Origin: Lotus japonicus
Lineage: Eukaryota; Streptophyta; Magnoliopsida; Fabales; Fabaceae
Assembly (NCBI RefSeq): GCF_012489685.1
Contig: NC_080043.1
Span: 57,186,289 to 57,250,288 of the forward strand
Length of the DNA: 64,000 nt
Direction of reading: 5' to 3'
Position 1 is the first letter of the stretch, and each line of letters starts with the position of its first letter. The notes beneath the pieces were generated by a model. The model was not told the origin of the DNA and ran no database searches. It saw nothing but the letters and a program-made list of their open reading frames with translations. Below, piece after piece: positions 44,905-56,583 of the stretch. Both the position numbers and the translations under genes were made by a program.

Positions 44905-47900
44905 TTACTCTGGACAAAAGTCCATGTTCAGATTTTTCAGAATAAAATTAAATCTATCCTCTGCTAAGGGCTTTGTAAAGATATCTGCCCATTGATGGTC
45001 AGTATCAACAAACTTCAGAAGAAGTACGCCCTTCTGTACATAATCTCTAATAAAGTGATACTTTACCTCAATGTGCTTTGCCCTTGAATGCAAGATAGGA
45101 TTCTTACTCAATGAGATTGCAGCAGTGTTATCACAATAGATTGGGATATTGCTCTCAAGGATCTGATAATCCTCCAGCTGATGTTTCATCCAGAGCATCT
45201 GAGTGCTGCATATTGCTGCTGAGATATATTCTGCCTCTGCAGTTGATAGTGCAATGGTTGATTGCCTCTTGCTTGCCCATGAGACTAGATTGCTTCCCAG
45301 AAATTGACAATTTCCAGAAGTACTTTTTCTCTCTGTTCTATCTCCAGCATAATCAGCATCACAATAACCTGAAAGCTTATACTCTGATGTTTTCTTATAC
45401 ATCAAGCCAAGGTTAGTGGTGCATTTCAGATACCTTAGGATCCTCTTAACAGCAGTTAAGTGGGTTTCCCTTGGATCTGATTGGAAACGAGCACATAAAT
45501 GAACACTAAATAGTATGTCTGGCCTAGATGCAGTTAAGTATAGAAGTGAACCTATCATGCCACGAAAGAGCTTCTGACATACTTTACCACTTTTATCTTC
45601 TTTCTCCAGAATGCATGTAGGATGCATTGGAGTCTTGGCCACTGTTGATTCCAGCATATTGAACTTCTTCAGTAGTTCTTTAGTGTACTTGCTCTGATGG
45701 ATATATGTTCCTTCTGGTGTTTGATCAACTTGTATTCCCAGAAAGTACTTTAATTCTCCCATCATACTCATCTCAAATTCAGCCTGCATCATCTCAGAAA
45801 ATTCTTTGCATAGAGATTGATTAGCAGAACCAAATATAATATCATCAACATAAATTTGCACAATTAAGATATCATCTTTATAAGTCTTGCAAAAGAGAGT
45901 TGTATCTACTTTACCCCTTACAAACTCATTCTCCAGAAGGAATGAGCTGAGTCTCTCATACCATGCTCTGGGAGCTTGCTTCAGACCATAGAGTGATTTC
46001 TTCAATTTGAACACATGATCTGGCTTCTTCTCATCTTCAAAACCTGGGGGTTGTTGAACATAGACTTCCTCTGAAATATAACCATTTAGGAAGGCACTCT
46101 TCACGTCCATCTGATGTAGAACTATGTTGTGATTCACTGAAAAAGAGATCAACAGTCTGATTGCCTCCACTCTTGCTACTGGAGCAAATGTTTCAGTGTA
46201 GTCTATTCCTTCCTGCTGGCTGTAGCCTTGAGCAACTAGCCTTGCCTTGTTTCTGACTACATCTCCTTTCTCATTCAGCTTGTTTCTGAATACCCATTTT
46301 GTTCCAATTACATGGACACTCTCAGGCTTCTTCACTAAGCTCCAAACATCGTTCTTGGAGAATTGATTCAATTCTTCTTCCATAGCCAGAATCCAATCCT
46401 TGTCCTGAAGAGCTTCATCTATGGACTTGGGTTCAATTAAGGACACCAATCCTTTCAGACTGAGCAAGGTCTCTTCAGAGGGTCTGAAGGCTGATCTGGT
46501 TCTGACTGGTTCGTCTTTGTTGCCCAGAATCAATTCCTTAGGATGAGCTGCAGTGATTCTGCTCTTCTTCAGAGTTTGTGAGTTAGAGGGACCAGCTTCT
46601 TCCTCTGGTTCATCTTCCTCTGGCTCAGCTTCCTCTGGAGCTTTGCCTTTGTCAGAAACATTAATGCTTAAATCTGCAAACTTCTCAACTAGCTTTGACT
46701 GGTCAGAGTCAAGCTTATCGTCAAATCTAACATGAATAGATTCTTCAATAGTCTTAGCATCAGTATTATAAAATCTAAAACCTTTAGATCTCTCAGAATA
46801 ACCAAGTAATAGACACTTAGAAGACTTAGCATCAAATTTATGCAATCTATCCTTAGTATTGAGAACATAACAAACACAGCCAAAAGGATGAAAATAAGAA
46901 ATGTTGGGTTTTATGTTCTTCCACAATTCATAAGGAGTCTTATTCAGAATTGGTCTCACAGAGATTCTGTTCTGAATGTAACATGCTGTATTTACTGCCT
47001 CTGCCCAAAAGTGCTTAGCCATGCCAGTTTCTTGGAGCATGGTTCTAGCCATCTCCTGAAGAGTTCTGTTCTTCCTCTCAACAACACCATTTTGTTGAGG
47101 AGTTCTGGGACAAGAGAAATCATGTGCAATTCCATAGGAATCAAACAGACTCTCAAACTTGTCATTCTCAAACTCTCCACCATGGTCACTTCTGACACGC
47201 ACAATCCTCCAAGCCTTCTCGTTTTGCACTTGAGCAATGAAGGTAGAGAACACAGCATGAGACTCATCCTTGCGGGTTAGAAACTTTACCCATGTCCAGC
47301 GGCTATAGTCATCAACGATAACCATCCCATATCTCTTGCCACCTATAGACTCAGTTTTCACTAGTCCAAAAAGGTCGATATGCAGAAGTTCCAACGGCCT
47401 TGAGGTTGAGACAACATTCTTTGCCTTGAAAGGGACTTTTGTGAATTTGCCTTTCTGACATGCTTCACAGAGAGCGTCTGAAGCGAACTTCAGATTGGGT
47501 AAGCCCCTGACAAGGTTTAGCTTGCTCAGCTGAGAAATCTTTCTCATACTGGCATGCCCTAACCGTCTATGCCTTACCCACTGCTCTTCATTAACAGACA
47601 GAAGGCACTTCACATTCTGAGCCTCCAACTCAGATAATCTGATCTTATAAATGTTGTTCTTCCTCTTGCTGTTAAACAGAACAGAGCCATCGATTTGACT
47701 TACAGCCCGGCAGGACTTTTGATTGAATATAACATCATAACCCTTGTCAGCTAATTGACTTATAGACAATAAGTTATGTGTTAAGCCGTCTACCAATAAC
47801 ACATTATCAATGCATGGACTATTATCTACACAAATAGTACCAGTACCAACAATTTTACCCTTTTCATTTCCTCCAAAGCCAACTTCGCCTCCAGGCTTAA

Positions 47901-48009
47901 GTTTCAGCTCTCGGAACATACGCCTTTCTCCCGTCATGTGACGCGAGCATCCACTGTCCAGATACCATGATTGGTGTTTCAGTGGAGCTATCAAGGATAT
48001 CTGCAACAT
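44905..48009 (-). CDS. Sirevirus pol polyprotein
   Basis: A 1034-residue frame in copia order. Protease has the motif DSG at residues 18-20. Integrase has its zinc finger at His147, His152, Cys181 and Cys184 and the catalytic triad Asp212, Asp275 and Glu311. An acidic linker spans about 450-475. Reverse transcriptase spans about 570-800, with YVDD at 720-723 and the landmarks [11 protein letters not shown] and [12 protein letters not shown]. RNase H/terminal domain includes YCDADYAGD and TKPLAEDRF. No stop is seen. The frame is +1 relative to gag, overlapping it at 47897-48009. Expression therefore needs a frameshift or reflects a recent indel. The ATG at 48009 is only the first in the open frame. 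Protease sequence probably continues from gag. Confidence 0.93.
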   Translation of the reverse strand: MLQISLIAPLKHQSWYLDSGCSRHMTGERRMFRELKLKPGGEVGFGGNEKGKIVGTGTICVDNSPCIDNVLLVDGLTHNLLSISQLADKGYDVIFNQKSCRAVSQIDGSVLFNSKRKNNIYKIRLSELEAQNVKCLLSVNEEQWVRHRRLGHASMRKISQLSKLNLVRGLPNLKFASDALCEACQKGKFTKVPFKAKNVVSTSRPLELLHIDLFGLVKTESIGGKRYGMVIVDDYSRWTWVKFLTRKDESHAVFSTFIAQVQNEKAWRIVRVRSDHGGEFENDKFESLFDSYGIAHDFSCPRTPQQNGVVERKNRTLQEMARTMLQETGMAKHFWAEAVNTACYIQNRISVRPILNKTPYELWKNIKPNISYFHPFGCVCYVLNTKDRLHKFDAKSSKCLLLGYSERSKGFRFYNTDAKTIEESIHVRFDDKLDSDQSKLVEKFADLSINVSDKGKAPEEAEPEEDEPEEEAGPSNSQTLKKSRITAAHPKELILGNKDEPVRTRSAFRPSEETLLSLKGLVSLIEPKSIDEALQDKDWILAMEEELNQFSKNDVWSLVKKPESVHVIGTKWVFRNKLNEKGDVVRNKARLVAQGYSQQEGIDYTETFAPVARVEAIRLLISFSVNHNIVLHQMDVKSAFLNGYISEEVYVQQPPGFEDEKKPDHVFKLKKSLYGLKQAPRAWYERLSSFLLENEFVRGKVDTTLFCKTYKDDILIVQIYVDDIIFGSANQSLCKEFSEMMQAEFEMSMMGELKYFLGIQVDQTPEGTYIHQSKYTKELLKKFNMLESTVAKTPMHPTCILEKEDKSGKVCQKLFRGMIGSLLYLTASRPDILFSVHLCARFQSDPRETHLTAVKRILRYLKCTTNLGLMYKKTSEYKLSGYCDADYAGDRTERKSTSGNCQFLGSNLVSWASKRQSTIALSTAEAEYISAAICSTQMLWMKHQLEDYQILESNIPIYCDNTAAISLSKNPILHSRAKHIEVKYHFIRDYVQKGVLLLKFVDTDHQWADIFTKPLAEDRFNFILKNLNMDFCPE

Positions 48010-49807
48010 AGATAATCTTGTCCTTAGGTACCCACTTTCTGGGTCCTCTCTTGTTAGTTACCCCAGAGGTTCTGATCACCTTGGGTGTCTCAACATGATA
48101 TTTTAAAGGAATATTTGCATGATATTTAGTCATAGAGAATGATCCCTTTTTAAGAGGGTTTTTAGCAACTTTAGCAGGTAAAGGATCAGGCAATATGGTA
48201 CCAGAGGGAACAAAGCATTCATACAAGGATTTAGCTTTAGACACAGAGGGCTCATTTCTAATTGGTTTAGAATAGCCAATGCCATGCATTCCATTTCTGC
48301 TTACGCCATAGATCATTGAAGCCATTAAGCTTCTATCCACGCTTTTAGCTAGGAATCTTTGAAAAGACTTTTCATACTTAGACTCATTTCTACAATCAGA
48401 GGCATCACAGGCAACAATTTCTTCTAACTTAGCAATCTGGTTCTTAAGCACAGAGTTAGAATTGATCAAAGCATGATTATCATTTTTCAAATCAGAAATA
48501 ATTTTCTCATGTTCAGAAGGAGTCTTGGAAACAGCAGATAAGTCCTTTTTCAGCTTCTTATGCTTAGACAATAAGGAGTTATACTTATCCATGATATCAG
48601 ACAATGCATGTTTCAGTTCAGAGGTAGAGAAAGAAGCGAATACCTCATTTTCATCGTCTGAGTTAGGATCTCCTTCTGATTCTGAGTCAGAGTCAACAGC
48701 TCCCTTTGACTCTGCTTCCTTGTCTTTGACAATAGCCATGAGTCCTTGGACTTCACCATCAGAGTCAACATCCTCTGACTCTGATTCATCAAATGTCACC
48801 ATCAGACTCTTCTTTGTCTTGAAGTGCTTCTTTGGCTTCTTGTCCTTCTTCAACTTTGGACAGTCACTTTTGTAGTGCCCTGATTCTTTGCACTCAAAGC
48901 ATGTGACTTCCTTAAGTGAGGACTTCTTCTGACCTGAGGATTCAGACTTTCCTTTTGTCTTTCCAGAGCCTTTGTATTTGCTCTGCCTGTGCTTCCAGAT
49001 GCGATTGAGTCTCTTGGAGATCAGAGTCAGCTCATCTTCATCAGAATCTTCTGATGCTTCTTCAGATTCCTCTTCTTCAGCTTGAAGAGCTTTTGACTTC
49101 TCAGCCTTAGCCTTTTCCGATTTAGATTTCAAGGCTATGGACTTTTTCCTCAGATCTTGCATCTCTGAGCGCTTCAGCTCATGGCATTTCAAAATGCTGA
49201 TGAGTTCTTCTAAACTCATATTCTCAACATCTCTCGTGAGCTCTATTGAAGTCACTAAAGGCATCCAACTTTCAGGAAGACACCTGATGACCCTTATGAC
49301 ATGATCTTCTGTTGTGTAGCTCTTGTTGAGAGGTCGTATGCCAGCTACAAGCAACTGAAATCTGGAGAACATTTCTTCAATGGACTCATTTGGCTCCATG
49401 ATGAAGGATTCATACTTTTGGATCAAAGACAATGCCTTTGATTCTTTGACTTTCTTGTTTCCTTCATGAGACATCTTCAGAGATTCGAAAATGCCTTTCG
49501 CAAACTCACGATCTGTAATCTTCTGGTACTCTTCATAGGAAATAGCACTTAGAAGAATTGCTCTTGCTTTGTGATGTTGTGAGTACAGCTTCTTTTGATC
49601 TGCAGTCATCTCTGACCTTGAGATCTTCTTGCCATCTGCATCAACTGGACGCTCGTAGCCATCCACAATAATATCCCAGAGATCTGCATCGAAACCCAGA
49701 AAGAAACTTTCCAGTCTATCTTTCCAATATTCGAACCTTTGACCGTCGAACATAGGAGGCTTTGCATTGTAACCATCTCTTTGAGTTTCACTGGTGGTGG
49801 CAGCCAT
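47897..49807 (-). CDS. Sirevirus gag
   Basis: A 636-residue frame from ATG 49807. It starts [18 protein letters not shown] and includes a UBN2-type capsid region ([27 protein letters not shown]), a Lys/Glu-rich linker, one CCHC knuckle at residues 303-316 ([14 protein letters not shown]) and a long acidic and coiled C-terminal extension typical of Sirevirus gag. The last 37 codons overlap the start of the pol frame and read the protease DNA in the wrong frame. The natural gag-pol junction probably lies near 48000. Context is excellent: the PBS and 5' LTR begin 59 bp upstream of the ATG. Confidence 0.92.
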   Translation of the reverse strand: MAATTSETQRDGYNAKPPMFDGQRFEYWKDRLESFFLGFDADLWDIIVDGYERPVDADGKKISRSEMTADQKKLYSQHHKARAILLSAISYEEYQKITDREFAKGIFESLKMSHEGNKKVKESKALSLIQKYESFIMEPNESIEEMFSRFQLLVAGIRPLNKSYTTEDHVIRVIRCLPESWMPLVTSIELTRDVENMSLEELISILKCHELKRSEMQDLRKKSIALKSKSEKAKAEKSKALQAEEEESEEASEDSDEDELTLISKRLNRIWKHRQSKYKGSGKTKGKSESSGQKKSSLKEVTCFECKESGHYKSDCPKLKKDKKPKKHFKTKKSLMVTFDESESEDVDSDGEVQGLMAIVKDKEAESKGAVDSDSESEGDPNSDDENEVFASFSTSELKHALSDIMDKYNSLLSKHKKLKKDLSAVSKTPSEHEKIISDLKNDNHALINSNSVLKNQIAKLEEIVACDASDCRNESKYEKSFQRFLAKSVDRSLMASMIYGVSRNGMHGIGYSKPIRNEPSVSKAKSLYECFVPSGTILPDPLPAKVAKNPLKKGSFSMTKYHANIPLKYHVETPKVIRTSGVTNKRGPRKWVPKDKIIYVADILDSSTETPIMVSGQWMLASHDGRKAYVPRAET

Positions 49808-49865
49808 TGTTTTTCACACCGGCCCGGATCACTGAACACTGTTAGGTGTGGTAATCAGAACTTGC

Positions 49866-49877
49866 GCTCTGATACCA
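49866..49877 (-). other. Primer-binding site of the Sirevirus
   Basis: TGGTATCAGAGC on the minus strand, complementary to initiator methionine tRNA, two bases from the 5' LTR. Confidence 0.9.
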
Positions 49878-49879
49878 AT

Positions 49880-51089
49880 TGAAGGTATGAAAAACGGTAG
49901 AAAGGGGGGGGGGTTTGAATAACGTTTTCAAGATAAAGCTTCCACCTTAAAGATTTTGACAAATCTTTCGAGAACTTAAGTGCTAAAGATAAGAGATAGA
50001 AAAGCACACAAGGATTTTATCCTGGTTCACTTGATAAATCACTCAAGCTACTCCAGTCCACCCGTTAAGGTGATTTCTTCCTTCTTAGAATGAAGGCAAT
50101 CCACTAATCAGGTAAGAGTTACAACTGCACTTGAAACCTACAAGTGACTAACAATTACACTGACTTAGCTCACACTAAGATTCACTCTCTTAGTCTTCTC
50201 TAGGATCCGATCAACCTTGATCTCCTAAAGGAACTAAACAAACTGTTTATCAAAGAATTGTTTACAAGAGTTTTGCTTCTAAAAAGCTAATAGTAAACTC
50301 AATGAATTTCATATGAAAGAAAGCTTAGAAGAATTTGAATTTGTCTTGCGCGTATGTGAATGCTTCTAGCCGCTTCTTTCAGTCTTCAGCCTCTTTATAT
50401 ACTCCAAGGATTAGGGTTGAGCGTTGCATGGGAAATGCTACCGTTGGAGGGCAGTTCTGGAAAATCCAGCTTCTGCTATGTCTGAGACTGTTAGGTAGGT
50501 CGTCAGGAAGGTACAGTTGCTTTTGTACTTGGATAGCGACTTGACCTTTAAACCTAGGAGACTTCTGATCAGGGGAATGCTTCATATTGGAACTTGTGAA
50601 GCCGGTTGATCAGAGTCAGAGGGAAAGCCCAGATCCTCTGACCATTGTTTCTTCTGATTCTGAACTCAGAGGGAAGTACATGGTCTTCAGAGTATCTTGC
50701 TTCTGGACATCAGAATTTCACTAATCAGCTTCTGGATCTTCAGAGTCTTCTACACCATCAGAATATCTGAGCCTTCAGTGTTTCTTGGTTATCAGACTTT
50801 CTGGATCTTCAGAACTTCTAGTGACTGAGTCCACATCAGAGTTTGTATAACTTCAGAACTTCTGAAGCTTTTCCACTGTTCATACTGAACATGGTGAATG
50901 CGAAAGCGTTGCTTGGGTCGCTCTTTATACACAGTGCTTCTGATTTGTGTGAGATTGGGTTGAGGTCAGAGCCTGTAAATAGCACACTCAGAAAAACACG
51001 TTAGAGTACCACAATTGTTCATATCAAAAGGTTAACTTGTAATCATCAAAACATAGAGTTGTACTACTAGATCAAAACTTGATCTTACA
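49880..51089 (-). repeat. 5' LTR of the Sirevirus
   Basis: 1210 bp, the partner of 30504-31710. Differences include the length of a G run near the start and about seven substitutions seen by eye. It ends at the GGCCA duplication. Confidence 0.95.
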
Positions 51090-51094
51090 GGCCA

Positions 51095-51224
51095 AACCTA
51101 TTTCTAAGGGTTCGGGCCATTCTTTTCTTTCGTTTTCATGCACGAGTCGTTAGATGCCTCATTTGATGAACTTGCTATGATTTACAAGCATGAGAACATG
51201 ATTATGATTATCTATATGAGATGT
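51095..51224 (+). mobile_element. Continuation of the LTR-like sequence interrupted at 30503
   Basis: This sequence would be contiguous with 30503 before the Sirevirus inserted, as the GGCCA duplication shows. It ends where a CACTA-type terminus begins. Too short to classify by itself. Confidence 0.3.
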
Positions 51225-51515
51225 CACTACTAGAAAATATAGATTTAACATCAGAGTTTTTACATCGGGGGATCAAACACCTGATGTGAAAGATAAAGCG
51301 GTGGCAATATTGAAATTACAGTGAACTTTAATGAGAGATTTCACATCGGTTGATAATATGTCTGATGTGGAAAGTAATTAGTAAACATTTTTTTACAACG
51401 GTTGATATAAAAACCGATGTGAAAGTTAAACGCGGTGGCATTTTTGAAATTTTAATAAAGTACTTTTCACATCGGGTATAATACAACCGTTGGGAAAAGT
51501 CCCTCACACAACACT
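51225..51515 (+). mobile_element. CACTA-type (EnSpm) left terminus with subterminal repeats
   Basis: CACTACTAGAAAA at 51225-51237 is the typical terminal inverted repeat of plant CACTA elements. The next 280 bp contain repeated ACATCGG/CCGATGT and CAACGGTT/AACCGTTG motifs in both orientations, as expected for subterminal transposase-binding repeats. I found no matching TTTTCTAGTAGTG end downstream and no transposase ORF, so this is a truncated element or a non-autonomous derivative. Confidence 0.65.
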
Positions 51516-52260
51516 GAAAACCCAAACACGCATAAACTCAACCATTCACGAAAAAACCTAAGTTCGCTAAGACTCACCGCTGCTCGTTGCTAAGCCTCGC
51601 CCTCGCTCCTGCTCGTGACTCGCCGCCGTTCGTGCTTCTCTCGAAAGGGTGTAGTGGGTGCGAGTCTTCATGGGGGAGGTGATAGACTCAACATCTCGAG
51701 TCCTTCTCTTCCTCGTGCTCGCTCTCCTTGGGGTCTTTCCTCTTATAGACATGGCTTCTTAGGGTTCTAGGGAGTGTTTTCTGGAGAGAAATGGGTTTCA
51801 AAACGTCTAGACACAATTCTATAGGTTTCTTATAAAGGGCCATCACGCTAGCAGGCTTGGGAGGAGCTAAACGACGTCTGGGTCGATGCACTTTTTCACA
51901 AAACTGCAAGAATTGGAAGAGATAGGCTAATTTGATGTGATTTGCCCTCTAATCCCAAATCCCAACCCATTTCCACTCATGACTTCCCGCGTACCAACAC
52001 TCGTTGACCCCCCAAATTTTTCACAAAAGTAGGGGCATAATAGTACTTGCTAGAGAAGACATAGGGGCAGAAATGGGATAGTAGTGCATTTAGTAGGGGC
52101 CTAATCGAGAATCTGGGTCATTAAATAGGGGCAGACTCGTTATTTCAATTGAAATTTGAAATCAGTCATCATTGGGGTTTAGGGTTTAGATTTTCATTAC
52201 ATAATTTTAGTTCCTTTCATTTAATTATCATTTATAATCTTAAAAAACGAAACAAAATGA
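51516..52260. other. Unassigned sequence after the CACTA-like end
   Basis: Contains a relatively GC-rich stretch (51570-51900) with CTCG-rich sequence and short minus-strand ORFs rich in Arg and Ser. None resembles a known family. The rest is AT-rich. It may be the interior of the CACTA-like element. Confidence 0.35.
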
Positions 52261-52635
52261 ATAATACATGAAAATTAAATTTTTAGCTTTAAATACAATC
52301 TGTAATATTTAGAAGGGAAAAAAATAAATAATACATTCAAAATTTATTTTTTCCGTTAAATATAATCTGCAATATTTAAAAAGTAAAAATAAATAAATAC
52401 TACATTTAAAATTTAATTGTTTCCATTAAATATAATATGTAACATTTAAATAGGAAAATAAATAATTAATACATTCAAAATTAAATTGTCCTTTAAATAG
52501 GTTTTTTTTTTGAAAGGTTCCTTTTAATATAATCTGTAATATTTAAAAAAGAAAATAATAATTTATTCAAGATTTAATTTATTCCTTTAAATATATTTTG
52601 TAATATTAAAAAAAGAGATAAATTTATTCCTTTAA
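52261..52635. repeat. Degenerate tandem array, unit about 69 bp
   Basis: AT-rich units starting near 52261, 52328, 52397 and 52467, with further, more diverged copies to about 52635. Each contains ATAATACATT-like sequence and TATAATCTGTAATATTTAAA. Copies differ by substitutions and small indels, so the array is old. Confidence 0.7.
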
Positions 52636-52870
52636 ATTAGGGTTGCTTCCGGGATCTCCTGGCACTTGTGATTCCCACTTTGAGATTAGGGTTGCTTCCG
52701 GGATCCCCTGACACTTATGATTGCCACTTTGAGATTAGGGTTGCTTCCAGGATCCCCTAACACTTATGATTCCCACTGTGAGATTAGGGTTGCTTCCGGG
52801 ATCTCCTGACACTTATGATTCCCACTTTGAGATTTGGGTTGCTTATGAGATCCCCTGACAGTTATGATAA
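52636..52870. repeat. 49-bp minisatellite, 4.8 copies
   Basis: Exact 49-bp periodicity. Units start at 52636, 52685, 52734, 52783 and 52832, each beginning ATTAGGGTTGCTTCC (last copy diverged). It follows directly on the 69-bp array. The ORF content is incidental. Confidence 0.9.
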
Positions 52871-52949
52871 CCCTAACCAACTTCTTGAAATTCCTTTAGG
52901 GTCATTTAATAGTTCAAAAGACTAATTCCAATATGAATACAACAAATTT

Positions 52950-53480
52950 GTTCGGACCCATCGGTAGATGCATTTCCATGTTTGTCCCATGACAAGGGAT
53001 CGAATCTTATTGGGGATTTTTTTCCCCTAAGAACCGTTTAATTTTTTTTCATTTTTTTCCTTACGTATCTAATACATATTATAAAATTAATCGGCAACTA
53101 AAGAATTAAATTGAAGACAGCCGAGTGGTTCTAACCCTGCGCTTAATACTCTCAGGTCTCGGGTTCAACACTCCTAATTCCGTCTTTTATTTCTCCTTTA
53201 TATGTTTTCATTTTACTTATAAATCAACCATTAACATATAAAACGGAACGTGTAAACAACAAGTGTCTTCAGCCTTTTTGGTAGACGGTACCCTATCTAT
53301 GTCCCATTACCAAGGTTTGAATCCGAGTGTTTACCTTTTCCCCTAAATACCGTTCATTTTCATTTCGCCTTTCGTTTTCTTTTCCTATTTTCAGTAATTA
53401 AAATATGCAAAATATCAGGAACAAGAAACATAAATCAATAACTAGCCTAGTGGTTATAATCTATGCATGTATATATTGTT
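52950..53480 (+). repeat. Row of tRNA-related SINE-like units
   Basis: Three units about 150 bp apart each pair an A-box-like and a B-box-like motif of an RNA polymerase III promoter. They are CGGTAGATGC with GGGATCGAATC (52961, 52996), AGCCGAGTGGT with GGGTTCAACAC (53119, 53161), and GGTAGACGGT with GGTTTGAATCC (53280, 53314). Each is followed by a T-rich segment. Units one and three also share CCCCTAA...ACCGTT. A fourth A-box-like AGCCTAGTGGTT at 53444 has no clear B box. This suggests tandem or nested tRNA-derived SINEs rather than functional tRNAs, because no full cloverleaf can be drawn. Confidence 0.5.
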
Positions 53481-54150
53481 GTCATGCTCAATATAATGAC
53501 TGAAAAATTGAAAACATTCATAGTACCTAAAAAACCCAGTATCAAACAATATTACACATCATAGTACCAATTAAACATGCTATTAGTTATCTATCAGCAT
53601 GGCCATTCATCTAAACAAAATGGAACCAAAGTACAACCATCCTATTAACAATAGTCAATCAAAGTGTCTTCATCTGCAACTCCTCCCTAGCTTCTTCCCC
53701 AACAACATCAATTTTCTCCACTACTTTGATCAACATCAATACGTTCAGCCTTGGCCTTATGCTCAACTTCATCTAAGTAACCCATAAATTGTTGTCACAA
53801 ACCATAATAGTTTAGTTTCTAAATTAGAAAAGATAATCTATGTGGCCAAATATTTTAATCTCCTTTAGAAACACATTCACACTTACGTTTGGAACTTGGG
53901 AAGAAGATCCAGGATATGATTGCAAATTTTGAGTTGGTGGAAATGGATGGAACATAGTGTACCCATTCATGATGTTCATTCCAGGACGAAAATACTCCTG
54001 AGTCATGGGAGTCATAAAAGAATAATCCAAATCTTGAGAACAAGCTTCATTAACACTCTAGTCTTGTAAAACAAAATTACTTCTCAAATGCTCCTTGTCA
54101 TCATATTACCATACAATGTACGCATAAACGTATGCCACAAGGATAATTAC
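53481..54150 (-). other. Possible 3' exons of the FAR1-like gene
   Basis: On the minus strand a stretch at about 53885-54030 reads DYSFMTPMTQEYFRPGMN and a Pro/Gln/Ser-rich continuation ending at a GT donor. Another stretch near 53650-53780 is also open. They could be tail exons of the gene at 54151-55092, but no unique in-frame joining is evident. Confidence 0.3.
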
Positions 54151-55092
54151 CTTGCCTTTTCCTTTTGCAGCACCTTGATGTGAGACAACTTCGGGCATAC
54201 TTCATTATATGGCAAATCCTCTTCAACCTATAAAGAAATATCAATTTACATCACTGAAATAGTAAAGAAACTACAAGAAAACATAATAGTTTAAGAACTC
54301 AGCATGTATATTTACATCATCAAGGTCCACATATGAATCACCCATAGCAGCTTCTTGAGTACCAACTCCTTCACGCATTTCTGGGCATGTGCGAATTGTA
54401 TGTCCAACCATTCTGCATCTTGAGCATAACCTTCTTTTCTTCCCACCTTTCTTATTTCGCTCCTTTGTGGTCACCACAACTGGATCCCCAATCAAGAATG
54501 GTCCAGTGCGGATGTTTTTGCTATCTGCCCGACGCTTTTGAACACTTTCAGCCAACTTATATATGTCCCGCATAACATGAGAGAAATCGTTGACATTCTC
54601 ACAAGCGATTTCACTGAGTATGTTGCAAGCTGCAAAAAGCACACCACTCTTTAACATTGCCAATTTCTTTGCATCATTGCCAGTAACAGTGTCATTAATC
54701 TGATTCATGTAGTCCACCTTAGCAGTCCTTGACCACCTCTTACATATAAGACTAGCAGGAACTTCATCCACTCTCTCATTTCTCATTGCACATATCATGT
54801 GAGAACAAGGGATTCCAGAATAATCATAGTGACCATAATCACACACAAATTTTGAAGAATTCTTGTCATATTAAACCACATACTCACGCCTTTCATACAA
54901 AGCCTTGTTCATCTTCACCATCACCACATCATTGACCTCAGTCCTTTGAATAATATTTAAGCCACCCACATATTCAATCTGGGTATTCACTACATTGAAC
55001 ATGCTCCTGGTCAAATGTGTAGTTCTTTTGATTGGCTGCATTTTGCTCAAAACATGATGTGCAACCATATGTTCCAACATCTGGAGCAACAT
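54151..55092 (-). pseudogene. FAR1/FHY3-like (MULE-derived) C-terminal fragment
   Basis: Plant FAR1/FHY3 proteins descend from Mutator-like transposases and act as transcription factors. Only the C-terminal part is present. A segment starting near 55092 (RTEVNDVVMVKMNKALYERR) leads to a premature TAA at 54871-54873. Then come a SWIM-like finger (VCDYGHYDYSGIPCSHMICA), in which the second Cys of the C-x-C pair is Tyr, the family motif ICKRWSRTAK and a CCHC knuckle CSRCRMVGHTIRTC. A GT-AG intron (54315-54228) leads to exon 54227-54151 (VEEDLPYNEVCPKLSH). The N-terminal FAR1 DNA-binding and MULE domains are absent, and unrelated sequence starts near 55100. It is a truncated pseudogene with one stop and an altered finger. 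Confidence 0.7.
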
Positions 55093-55109
55093 GTTGCGTT
55101 TACGTATAT

Positions 55110-55889
55110 TGGTAGTTCAATCGCTGAAATCAAGTTGTTTGTTGGGCTGCTGACTGTATGGGGATTCAGAAGATTTATCCTATGCTGTGCGTTTTATGTT
55201 TTTGATCTTCTGAAAGATTGTTTGTTTTTAATCTTGGCTGAAGTAACAAGATTGATAACGTGTGAACCGAGTCAATCTCAAAGTTTGAATTCCGTTTTAC
55301 ATGGTTCTGTTATTTTATTCTGGTAAGATTTGATTCCTTGAAGATTTCTTCCAGAAGTGTTGTTGTGGACTCTATGTCGTTCGGCCCATTGAAGATCCAA
55401 GCCTCACATGAACGTCTATATAAAGGAGTTTATAAACCCTAGCAAAACGGGGATTCTGAGCGTAAAATATTGAGTTTAGGGTTTATTATTTTGTGAGTCA
55501 TGTTGTGAGTATTGTAACAACTTAGTGCTTCCTGTGCTATTGCAAGTACTAAGTTGATATGTTTAGTTGAGTGCTAGTCTCAGCAAACTTGTTATTGCTT
55601 TTGACAAGTGTGATCACTGAGGCAGTGATTGAGAGAAAGAGAGAAGAGGTTCTCATACTTAGGGGGAGACTTAAGTATTAAGCCACTGGTAGCAATAGGT
55701 AGAAAGGTTAGAACTGTGGTTGTTCTTGGTGAACCTTTTGTACGTGCTTGACTATTATAGTGGATTATCTTTCTCGGGCTGTGGCCCTCCAGATGTAGGT
55801 GATGTTCACCGAACTGGGTTAACAACTCCTTGTGTTCGTTGTTTAACTGTTTGTTTATTTTTGATACTCTGATTGTGTTTTGTTGTGTT
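55110..55889 (+). mobile_element. Truncated LTR, probably Ty1/copia
   Basis: Has the look of a plant copia LTR: TATA box CTATATAAAGG at about 55413, a leader with TTAGGGTTT and the U5-like CTCGGGCTGTGGCCCTCCAGATGTAGGTGATG...CCGAACTGGGTTAACAA region (55770-55830), features common in copia LTR ends. It is cut at 55889 by the following Ty3 element. Its own 5' boundary and any internal region are not seen. Confidence 0.4.
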
Positions 55890-56574
55890 TGTGAGAAACA
55901 AGTTTTTAAGATTAGAATAAATCGAATAAAATTCCTTTTCACGACTAATTTGAGGTAACGTGAAGGAAAACCTGAACAAGTGTCTATTGAATGGAATGAA
56001 TTTGTGAAGGAGAAAGCTCAGGAAAAAGCTAAGGATGGTATCCAAGTCGATAAGAGTTATAGCACGATTAGTATTCGCTTAAACCTAGGTCAAAGACACG
56101 ATGGAAATTAATTCCAAAAATCTTCAGAGAAATGTTAGAACTTCTCTTATTCGTCTATAAACAAGCGTTTCGATACAAAACCCTGGAATGTACGAACGTC
56201 AATTTCCAATACTCGGAAGTTTGCCGAAACCGAAACCCTGATAGTTCAGAAACCCTAAAATCAACGGACGATGAAGACTTTTTCTATTCGGAGCTTCAAA
56301 TAAAGATTTCATTCGCGTATGCCCACTTTAATCGACGTTCCGAATCTTTCTTCAGAAGGAAGTTTCTGCATCCGAGGTCAAAAGCATAAAGTGCATAAAG
56401 TGCATTTTTAAGCCGGTACACATTAAAAACAAGCCTCGAAAACCAAAAATCATACTGATATTTCTTTGGAGAATTAGAAGATTCAGCGGGAAGTATATCA
56501 TGTCTAAAATACGTAGGAATCAGTAGGAAAAATCGGAATCGCGAAATTCTCATTTTTCCGCATTTTCCATTTCC

Positions 56575-56583
56575 TATATATAG
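56575..56583 (+). promoter_or_regulatory. TATA box of the right-hand Ty3 LTR
   Basis: TATATATAG on the + strand. A leader of roughly 110 bp follows and ends at a splice donor CTCGAG|GTACTG at 56727|56728. A copy is present in the second LTR near 63147. Confidence 0.7.

Larger units (their letters stand above)
30504..51089 (-). mobile_element. Sirevirus (SIRE-like Ty1/copia), complete, with nested insertion
   Basis: Minus-strand element flanked by the 5-bp duplication GGCCA (30499-30503 and 51090-51094). LTRs are 30504-31710 and 49880-51089, and the PBS is 49866-49877. In order it has gag, pol and an env-like gene. Gag with one CCHC knuckle, pol order PR-INT-RT-RNaseH and an extra long ORF after pol identify the Sirevirus lineage. 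Without the nested Ty3 element (35583-44020) it is about 12.1 kb. By eye the LTRs differ by roughly seven substitutions in about 1.2 kb, so insertion was recent. Confidence 0.93.

Noticed and set aside
52636..52870. CRISPR-like array
   Set aside because: The units are contiguous 49-bp tandem repeats with no unique spacers, in a plant genome context.
53113..53171. A functional tRNA gene (Leu/Ser-like)
   Set aside because: A and B boxes are present but no anticodon stem, acceptor stem or full cloverleaf can be formed. A SINE-like origin fits better.
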